This document shows positions 57,926 to 64,000 of a stretch of 64,000 nucleotides of DNA, piece by piece. Position 1 is the stretch's first letter. The number at the start of each line of letters is the position of its first letter. Under the pieces are notes generated by a model. The model did no database searches. It had not been told where the DNA came from and saw only the letters and a list, made by a program, of their open reading frames with translations. Origin of the DNA: Roseibium album (GTDB lineage Bacteria > Pseudomonadota > Alphaproteobacteria > Rhizobiales > Stappiaceae). The stretch lies in NCBI GenBank assembly GCA_001404055.1, contig CXTY01000018.1, positions 86,806 through 150,805 on the forward strand, written 5' to 3'. A program made the translations under genes and the position numbers.

Positions 57926-57971
57926 TCCCACAGCAAGTCTGTCTCAAGCCAACGACCGGATAAAAAAGTCC

Positions 57972-58859
57972 ATGAAAACCGTGCTCCAAGTTCTGAAAGA
58001 CCCGCTTTTTCATTTCATCATATTGGGTGCGCTGATCTACCTCGCCTATGACTTCAGCCCAAAATCCGATTTCGATGAAAAAGAGCCAATCGTGATCGTA
58101 ACCAAGGGAGAAATCGACTGGTTCAAGTCGACCTGGGAGTCCAAGTGGTCGAGGCCGCCGACGAAGGACGAACTGAATGGCCTTATTGAGCAACATATCA
58201 AGGAGACGGTGCTTTACCGGGAAGCCTTGGCGATGGGACTTGACGAAAACGATGTTGTTATTCGCCGGAGGCTGGCCCAGAAAGTGGAATTCCTGACCAA
58301 CGATCTGCTGCAGCCTTCGCCGCCGAGCGAGGAGGAACTATCAGTATTTTTTGAAAAAAACATGGATCGCTATGCGGGTGAAGACCTGATCACACTGACC
58401 CATGTTTTCTTTGATCCGGACCAGCGTGGAAACGCGACGCTCGAGGATGCGGCGAAAGCCCTGTCGATATTGAAGGCAGAATCGGATCTACCACTGGATT
58501 TTGCCAAACTCGGTGATCGCTTCCTGCTGCAAAGCTATCTCCCGCAACGACCCAAATCGGAAATCGCGAAGCTGTTTGGCAGCCGGTTTGCAGAACCGGT
58601 GTTCCAGCTCCAGCCCGAAACTTGGCACGGGCCTGTTCTGTCCGGGTACGGCACGCACCTTGTCTATGTTCATGAGCTTGTTGTTCCGCCTCAACCGCGA
58701 TTGGATGAGGTCCGTGAGGAACTGCTGCTCGATTGGGCCAACGAGAAACGTGCTGAACTGAATGAGGAATTCGTCGACCAGCTGGTGAAACGATACAAAG
58801 TTGTAATCGAAAACGAACCCGAAACCGCTCAAAGTCATGCCGCTGCGGGGAACGGCTGA
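57972..58859 (+). CDS. PpiC/SurA-like peptidyl-prolyl isomerase, membrane anchored
   Basis: 295 residues: an N-terminal membrane anchor (FHFIILGALIYLAYDF), a SurA_N-like helical region (LNGLIEQHIKETVLYREALA, GLDENDVVIRRRLAQKVEFL) and a parvulin-type domain (EEELSVFFEKNMDRYAGEDL, LITLTHVFFDPDQRG, FQLQPETWHGPVLSGYGTHL). It should help fold secreted proteins, most likely its neighbours such as DUF3604. The stop overlaps the start of the HupE gene by 1 bp (TGATG). Confidence 0.9.
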   Translation: MKTVLQVLKDPLFHFIILGALIYLAYDFSPKSDFDEKEPIVIVTKGEIDWFKSTWESKWSRPPTKDELNGLIEQHIKETVLYREALAMGLDENDVVIRRRLAQKVEFLTNDLLQPSPPSEEELSVFFEKNMDRYAGEDLITLTHVFFDPDQRGNATLEDAAKALSILKAESDLPLDFAKLGDRFLLQSYLPQRPKSEIAKLFGSRFAEPVFQLQPETWHGPVLSGYGTHLVYVHELVVPPQPRLDEVREELLLDWANEKRAELNEEFVDQLVKRYKVVIENEPETAQSHAAAGNG

Positions 58860-59905
58860 TGCATGGTTTTTGGAAAGCGGCCAAGGCGCTGTCGGCGCTC
58901 TGGTCGATCATCGGACTATTCAGCGTGCTGCTTTATTGTCCCGGGCCCGCGCAAGCGCACGAAGTCCGCCCCGCGCTATTGAAGATCACCGAAGACCAGC
59001 CCGGCTGGTACGAAGTTGTCTGGAAAGTACCGGTTGTTAGCGGCAAGGTCCTGGGGATTTCGGCAGTTCTGCCTGACACCCTGAACCCGGTTGGGCCGAT
59101 ATCGGTCGTGCAAACCGGGGCGGCGCAGGTCGAAAGCGCGGTCTACAAAACCGAAACGGATTCAATTGTCGGGAAAGAAATCTTCATTGACGGTCTCAAC
59201 GTTCTGCAGGTTGATGTGGTCGTGCAGATATCGCTTGCTGACGGAATAGCCTATTCCACGATCTTGAAGCCGTCATTGCCGCGTTACACGGTCCCCAAGA
59301 ATCCAGACAAATTGGAGGTCTTCAAGTCCTATCTGGTTCTGGGTGTCGAACATATCCTCTCTGGTATTGACCATCTGCTGTTCGTCCTTGCCCTCATCCT
59401 GATCATCAAGGACAGGTGGAGGCTCTTGATGGCCATAACCGCATTCACGGTGGCCCATAGCATAACACTTGCGTTGGCAGCTCTCGGCGCCGCGCGCGTT
59501 CCTTCACAGCCAACCGAGGCCGTCATCGCGCTAAGTATTCTTTTCCTGGCCGTCGAAATCGTTCGAATGCGCAACGGCCGGATCGGTATCACCGAGCGAG
59601 CTCCTTGGATTGTCGCATTTTTGTTCGGTTTGATACACGGGCTTGGATTTGCCGGGGCGCTCAGCGAGGTTGGATTGCCACAGAGCGCCATTCCACTTGC
59701 CTTGTTTTCCTTTAACGTCGGTGTGGAATTGGGTCAGCTGACGTTCGTTGCAGTTGTAATTGCTGTCGGACTGGGACTTCAGATTCTCGTTTCTAGTATC
59801 GGTTCTTTTCTTCCGGCGCTGCAAAGGAGTGTCTCGTCCGTTTCGGCTTATTGCATCGGCGGCGTTGCAACTTTTTGGCTGGTGGAACGATTGAGTGCAT
59901 TTTAG
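58859..59905 (+). CDS. HupE/UreJ family membrane protein with N-terminal extracytoplasmic domain
   Basis: 348 residues: signal peptide (ALWSIIGLFSVLLYCPGPAQ), an extracytoplasmic domain starting HEVRPALLKITEDQPGWYEV, and a C-terminal membrane domain of about six helices with the family motif LGVEHILSGIDHLLFVLALI (E-H and D-H metal ligands), AHSITLALAALG and IHGLGFAGAL. HupE/UreJ proteins are thought to move nickel or similar metals. In this setting it may supply metal to an exported enzyme such as DUF3604 or the aconitase X-like pair. Confidence 0.9.
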   Translation: MHGFWKAAKALSALWSIIGLFSVLLYCPGPAQAHEVRPALLKITEDQPGWYEVVWKVPVVSGKVLGISAVLPDTLNPVGPISVVQTGAAQVESAVYKTETDSIVGKEIFIDGLNVLQVDVVVQISLADGIAYSTILKPSLPRYTVPKNPDKLEVFKSYLVLGVEHILSGIDHLLFVLALILIIKDRWRLLMAITAFTVAHSITLALAALGAARVPSQPTEAVIALSILFLAVEIVRMRNGRIGITERAPWIVAFLFGLIHGLGFAGALSEVGLPQSAIPLALFSFNVGVELGQLTFVAVVIAVGLGLQILVSSIGSFLPALQRSVSSVSAYCIGGVATFWLVERLSAF

Positions 59906-60703
59906 CCACGTTTTGATCATGCCGTTTTTCCTTGGCGCCAGCGTAAATCAGTGAGAATTGGTCACCGGATATTCACTTCGCTCCTTATTGGACCCACTTG
60001 GGCCTTGCAGATCAATCGCAAATGCTTCAGTGGCATTTGGTTCCGTGGCGCAGTGCTTTCCGATAAAGTTGGAGGGAGGGGCAAAAAAGGCCAGTGAATA
60101 GCGCAGGTGGGGCTTTGCTTCCCACGCGATTGCTCGCCAGTTTTTCCAGCAGCAAATAATGCCTACAGTCCTTGATAGTCACTCATCTGGTGGTCGATGT
60201 CGGGCGACCGGCACAGCACCAAACGGCGCATACGAGCAATTGCAACAAACTCACTCTCTGCCCGTTGAGCAGCCGAATAAAATGCCATGACGACACTTCA
60301 TCCCAAATACTCCATCTTTTTTACAAGATTAGTGTGTTGCCTCCACTCTTTGAGCCCGTAGTCCTTTCCTGTCATTCGCAGATAAAATGACCAAGCGTAG
60401 CATCTCGTCGCCGTCAAACGCTCTATGCGCAGTGCGTCCAATAAGTGTGAGACCGCAACAACGGTACAAACTGTTACCTGTGTCTTCGGGCTGGACAAAG
60501 AGGGATAAGGTAGCGGAGGAGGGACTGGAACCTCCGACCCGCCGACTTTGATCCTACAAATCTATAAGCACCCGTTATGCAATTACACCGATTCTGAATC
60601 GGTTAAACGCAGCGCAATGTACACCTTCAGATGCACCTTCGCGAGACATGTTAGGGAAGTGATTGCATGTGAGTTTTGTATGTAATTGAAAAAATTGATT
60701 AAT
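59906..60703. other. Non-coding right end of the first island
   Basis: About 0.8 kb without supported genes; only the tRNA-like fragment at 60509-60545 is recognisable. A minus-strand frame near 60298-60498 has no recognised family. Confidence 0.5.
60509..60545 (-). repeat. tRNA 3'-end-like fragment
   Basis: On the minus strand, gggtcggaggttccagtccc followed by tcctccgctacc resembles a T arm and acceptor ending in a partial CCA; it looks like the end of a Met-type tRNA remembered from alphaproteobacteria. The T loop has TTCCAGT in place of TTCRANN, and no D arm or matching 5' acceptor is found. It could be a worn att site from another integration. Confidence 0.45.
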
Positions 60704-60744
60704 TTGGTGACCCCGACGCGATTCGAACGCGTGACCCTCAGATT
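60704..60744 (-). repeat. 41-bp tRNA 3'-end direct repeat, right copy (attachment site)
   Basis: Identical to 29321-29361. On the minus strand the next bases form an anticodon-arm-like palindrome (CAGATTCCTAATCTG), but no D arm follows. It marks the right end of the first island and the left end of the next, whose integrase starts 339 bp further on. Confidence 0.85.
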
Positions 60745-61082
60745 AGGAATCTGTTGATGAAAGATACGTCCGTTTACGCTGATTTACTATTACTTTCTAT
60801 TTTTCAATAACTTACAGATTTTCTTCTACGCTGCTCTCTTGTCAAATACGACCTGTTTCGCTTACATTTGCTTACATAGTGCTTACACGAGGGCTCGTGT
60901 AAGCAGATTTGGACAACGCGAATTCCGGTATCCGCGCATGACGTGGAGAAAAGAAGCCGGATATGGCGTCAGAAGCCGTCAAGCTGTCAAAAGCCACTGA
61001 ATCTTCACGCGTTTCTGGATCTCAGTGTTGTCAGTGGCACTGTCTTGTCCATCAAAAGCCGTCAGCAGGAAGGTGTGCCGGT

Positions 61083-62324
61083 ATGCCGAAGCTTACAAAA
61101 CGCAGTGTGGACGCAGCAAAGCCGGGTGAGAAGACCAGGATCATCTGGGATTCAGAACTCAAAAAGTTCGGACTTCGTGTCATGCCGAGTGGCGTTAAGT
61201 CCTTCATCTTGCAGTATCGAAACGAAGCGGGTCGCACGCGCGGTATGACACTGGGCCGGTATGGAGTCCTGACACCCGATCAAGCTAGAAAAATGGCAGC
61301 CGAAGCATTGGTTCGTGTTGACAAAGGAGGGGACCCGGCTGCTAATCGTCAGGCGTCAAAGGCAGCCGCGACGGTAGGCGAACTCCTTAACCGTTATTTG
61401 ACTGAGCATGTGAAGACCCACAATGCTCCGACCACGCAGGCTGAAGTCACGCGGCTGGTCGAAAAACGCATTCGTCCAAAACTCGGAAATGTAAAAGTAG
61501 CCGCTGTTACGCGGCAGGACGTCACCAAACTGCACCGGGCTCTCGCTTCCACGCCGCGTCAGGCCAATTTCGTATTGTCCATCCTGTCAAAGGCCTTCAA
61601 TCTTGCCGAGATCTGGGGCATGCGGCCGGAACAGTCCAATCCCGTCCGACTTGTAAAGCGTAACAAGGAGGCGGAACGGGATCGCTTCTTGTCTGCTGCG
61701 GAACTGAAACGACTGGGCCGGACTTTTGAAGAAGCCGAAACCAACGGTCTCCCCTGGATTATTAAAGAGACGAGCAAAACCAAGCACCTTCCTGCCGACG
61801 TTGATCAGCGCCGGACACCGGTCAATTCGATGGCAATCGCAGTCATTCGTCTGCTGCTTTTTACCGGTGCAAGGCTTTCAGAGGTTTTGCAACTCCGCTG
61901 CGTACACGTTGACATGGCGGCAGGAACCATCGCGCTACCTGCGCGCAAAGGTGACGGCCGAAAAGCCCATCCTGTCAATTCCAGTGCTTTGGCTGTTTTG
62001 AAAAACCTGCCACAAAACAAGAAGTCACCTTTCGTGTTCCCGAGAGAGAGTGACCCCAAGAGGCACATCTCCAAAGAGGTGACGGAGAACGCCTGGCAAA
62101 GAATTCGGGTGCATGCCGGTATTCAGGATGTTCGGCTTCATGACCTGCGCCACACCGTTGGCACATTCGCCTCTCAGGCGGGCGCCAACGCTTTTGGCAT
62201 CAGCCATCTTCTGCGGCACACCAATGTGACGATTACCAACCGCTATGTGAATACGGATGCTGACCCGATCCGGAAACTGTCAGAAGACATTGGCAAGCGC
62301 ATTGAAGATGGGCTTGCCGGCTAA
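61083..62324 (+). CDS. Tyrosine integrase (DUF4102 / P4-like), intact
   Basis: About 413 residues from MPKLTKRSVD, after AGGAAGG. Domains: DUF4102 arm-binding region (FGLRVMPSGVKSFILQYRNE, TLGRYGVLTPDQARKMAAEA), core-binding region (GELLNRYLTEHVKTHNAPTT) and catalytic domain with Arg in TGARLSEVLQL, HDLRHT, and LLRHTNVTITNRY with Arg-His and nucleophile Tyr. P4-like integrases target tRNA 3' ends. It lies right of the 60704 repeat, so it belongs to an island that runs beyond the window, but may also act on the first island. An upstream in-frame ATG at 60963 is less likely. Confidence 0.93.
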   Translation: MPKLTKRSVDAAKPGEKTRIIWDSELKKFGLRVMPSGVKSFILQYRNEAGRTRGMTLGRYGVLTPDQARKMAAEALVRVDKGGDPAANRQASKAAATVGELLNRYLTEHVKTHNAPTTQAEVTRLVEKRIRPKLGNVKVAAVTRQDVTKLHRALASTPRQANFVLSILSKAFNLAEIWGMRPEQSNPVRLVKRNKEAERDRFLSAAELKRLGRTFEEAETNGLPWIIKETSKTKHLPADVDQRRTPVNSMAIAVIRLLLFTGARLSEVLQLRCVHVDMAAGTIALPARKGDGRKAHPVNSSALAVLKNLPQNKKSPFVFPRESDPKRHISKEVTENAWQRIRVHAGIQDVRLHDLRHTVGTFASQAGANAFGISHLLRHTNVTITNRYVNTDADPIRKLSEDIGKRIEDGLAG

Positions 62325-62442
62325 GCGGGTGGCCTGGCACCTATCCGTCGTGAACACAGAACTGGTTTCGACGGCGAGCGTTGCTGAGAGCAGTCAAAAC
62401 TCCGCCAAAATCGCGCAAACACGTTTGCCCTCTAAAAGGAAA

Positions 62443-62473
62443 ACCCCTTGGGCCTGCATGAGGTCCAAGGGGT
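62443..62473 (-). terminator. Stem-loop terminator between the integrase and the RTX-like gene
   Basis: accccttgg (62443-62451) pairs with ccaaggggt (62465-62473), and an inner CCT/AGG adds to the stem. On the minus strand it is followed by TTTTCCTTTT, so it terminates the RTX-like gene and may also serve the integrase. Confidence 0.75.
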
Positions 62474-62516
62474 AAAACTCTTCAAATCAACGAAACGTCA
62501 GAAGACGCGCGAAAAA

Positions 62517-64000
62517 TCAGCTGAACAGAAAATCCCCCTGATCCAGATCGGCTAGTTGAACACCATCAAGCGTGATTGTTGTTCCGCCGAACTGAACCAG
62601 AGAATCTGAACCCGAAGCTGCCAGGATCAGATCGGAAAAGACAGACGCACCGCTTTCAATATGGATCAGGTCCTCGCCATTGGTGAAGTCGGTGACATGG
62701 TCGTTGCCGCTATTTTCGGAGAAGACGAAAGTGTCTGAACCTTGCCCACCGGTGAGATGGTCAATGCCGGATGTTTCGCTGATCCGATCGTTGTCTGTAG
62801 TGCCTATCAGTTCGGATGAATCGTCGGTCCGAACGTTGATCTCCGAAAGGGAAGTTCCATCGGCAAATTCGAACCGTTCGATGTGCTGTGCCTTGTTGGC
62901 AATATGGAATTGACCTGCTGGACGGCCTCCCTCAGCCTGCCAGCTGAATCTCAATGCCTCGCCGTTTGAGTTGCCGTGGTCGTGATAGGAAATTGTTAAA
63001 TCCGACAGAAACAAATCCTTAAAGCGGACGGTATCCGTGCCTCCGTCGGCAACTTCAGCATCATATTGGATAATCGTCGAACCGCTGTCGGAGCCTATCA
63101 GATATGTATCATTTCCACTCTGACCACTGAGGACTTGGTAGTCTGCCCAGCCACTTGCTCCCGTCTCAAGCGTATCGTCTCCGGCACCGGCCCAAATCAC
63201 ATTATCATCAGAATATCGTCCACTGCCATCACCCGGACTGGTGACGCCAGCCTTGATGTAATCGTCTCCACCGGTACCTGACAAAATTGCCCGGCCAATT
63301 CCGTCTATGTGAATCCGCTTCAGCGTAACTCCATCGGCAAACTCAAATCGCTCGATGTCATTGCCTTTGTCGGCTATGTGCAACTGACCGGCAGGACGAT
63401 CTCCATCCGCAACCCAGTCGAACCTCAGTGCTTCGCCGTTGCTGTTGCCGTGATCATGGTAGGTGACTGTCATGTCGGACAGAGACAGGTCCTTGAACCG
63501 AACGGTGTCTGTGCCACCAGCAGCTTCCGCTGTGTAGTCGATAAGAACCAAACCACCATCAGAACCAATCAGATAGGTATCGTCTCCGCCCTGGCCTTCC
63601 AGATACTGCCAATCAGCCCAGTCACTTGCCCCGGTCTCAAGCGTGTCATTGCCCGCTCCGGCAAATAGTCCGTTGTCATCAGTAAACCGACCGGTGCCAT
63701 CACCTGGACCCATCACACCACCACGGATGTAATCATCTCCATCCGTTCCGGTCATGACAATACGACCAACACCATCAACATGGATCCGCTTCAGCGTAAC
63801 ACCATCGGCAAACTCAAATCGCTCGATCTCATTGCCCTTGTCGGCAATGTGAAGCCGGCCAGCCGGACGCCCCCCTTCAGCCGTCCAATCGAACCTAAGC
63901 GCTTCACCGTTGGCGTCAGCATGCTGATGATAAGTAACAGTTAGATCTGACAGGGACAGGTCCTTGAACCGAACGGTGTCTGTGCCACCAGCAGCTTCCG
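62517..64000 (-). CDS. RTX-like calcium-binding repeat protein, 3' part
   Basis: The minus-strand frame is open to the right edge, so the N-terminus is missing and ATG 63755 is only internal. It is built of 157-residue units with Gly/Asp-rich segments such as GTDGDDYIRGGV, AGAGNDTLETG, GGDDTYLIGSD and the spacer YHDHGNSNGEALRF, ERFEFADGVTLKRI. The end has GGQGSDTFVFSENSGNDHVT and a hydrophobic tail ending DFLFS, as in type I-secreted proteins. Such proteins act outside the cell as adhesins, enzymes or coats. No catalytic domain is visible in this part. Confidence 0.88.
   Translation of the reverse strand, partial: EAAGGTDTVRFKDLSLSDLTVTYHQHADANGEALRFDWTAEGGRPAGRLHIADKGNEIERFEFADGVTLKRIHVDGVGRIVMTGTDGDDYIRGGVMGPGDGTGRFTDDNGLFAGAGNDTLETGASDWADWQYLEGQGGDDTYLIGSDGGLVLIDYTAEAAGGTDTVRFKDLSLSDMTVTYHDHGNSNGEALRFDWVADGDRPAGQLHIADKGNDIERFEFADGVTLKRIHIDGIGRAILSGTGGDDYIKAGVTSPGDGSGRYSDDNVIWAGAGDDTLETGASGWADYQVLSGQSGNDTYLIGSDSGSTIIQYDAEVADGGTDTVRFKDLFLSDLTISYHDHGNSNGEALRFSWQAEGGRPAGQFHIANKAQHIERFEFADGTSLSEINVRTDDSSELIGTTDNDRISETSGIDHLTGGQGSDTFVFSENSGNDHVTDFTNGEDLIHIESGASVFSDLILAASGSDSLVQFGGTTITLDGVQLADLDQGDFLFS
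63019..64000 (-). repeat. 471-bp tandem DNA repeats inside the RTX-like gene
   Basis: Two full units and part of a third repeat with a period of 471 bp; for example the last 40 bases of the window equal those 471 bp earlier (tccttgaaccgaacggtgtc at 63490 and 63961). The units nearer the window edge are more alike than the C-terminal ones. Confidence 0.85.

Overview
The window looks like an alphaproteobacterial chromosome, probably marine. It carries a DctPQM TRAP transporter, a ribose-type ABC importer beside an SMP-30 lactonase, GntR/FCD, LacI and XRE-cupin regulators, a gcvT-gcvH-gcvP operon joined to glyA and sdaA, Gly-zipper and DUF992 proteins, and RTX-type repeats. A Stappiaceae (Roseibium/Labrenzia) or related source is my inference; no rRNA or other marker gene is present.

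Region 1 (1-29.1 kb) reads as core and metabolic DNA. It holds the end of a yeaH-spoVR pair, a minus-strand sugar ABC operon ending in an SMP-30 lactonase, and a divergent soluble histidine kinase with a NarL-type regulator; a near-perfect 38-bp palindrome lies between them. Next is a plus-strand catabolic cluster for an unidentified carboxylate or amino acid: Asp/Glu-racemase-like protein, GntR regulator, TPP enzyme, FAD amino-acid dehydrogenase, DctPQM transporter, UspA and a muconate-lactonizing-type enolase. A minus-strand operon glyA-lpd'-usp'-gcvT-gcvH-gcvP-sdaA would turn glycine into serine and then pyruvate. In it lpd and usp have been fused by a deletion that leaves both broken. A divergent XRE-cupin regulator and a 16-bp palindrome sit at its head, followed by a LacI regulator.

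Region 2 (29.3-60.7 kb) is bounded by two identical 41-bp copies of a tRNA 3' end, each followed by a DUF4102-type tyrosine integrase (the first truncated, the second intact). It is a mosaic island devoted mostly to the cell envelope: lipoprotein hydrolase, two DUF4105 proteins, an AsmA protein, MscS channel, HdeD, OprB-type porin, DUF992, sulfatase, small secreted proteins, outer-membrane barrel, two HlyD-type proteins, DUF3604, a PpiC-like foldase and HupE/UreJ. It also has decay zones: an 832-bp IS5-family element abutting a multiply frameshifted dctP pseudogene, an older IS5 remnant, two AraC regulators (one without its second helix-turn-helix), and an HlyD remnant. The most unusual genes are a two-subunit aconitase X whose large subunit carries a Tat signal peptide plus a linker, while the small subunit has no signal.

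Region 3 (60.7-64 kb) starts a second island: an intact integrase, then a minus-strand RTX-like protein with 157-residue repeats that runs off the right edge.
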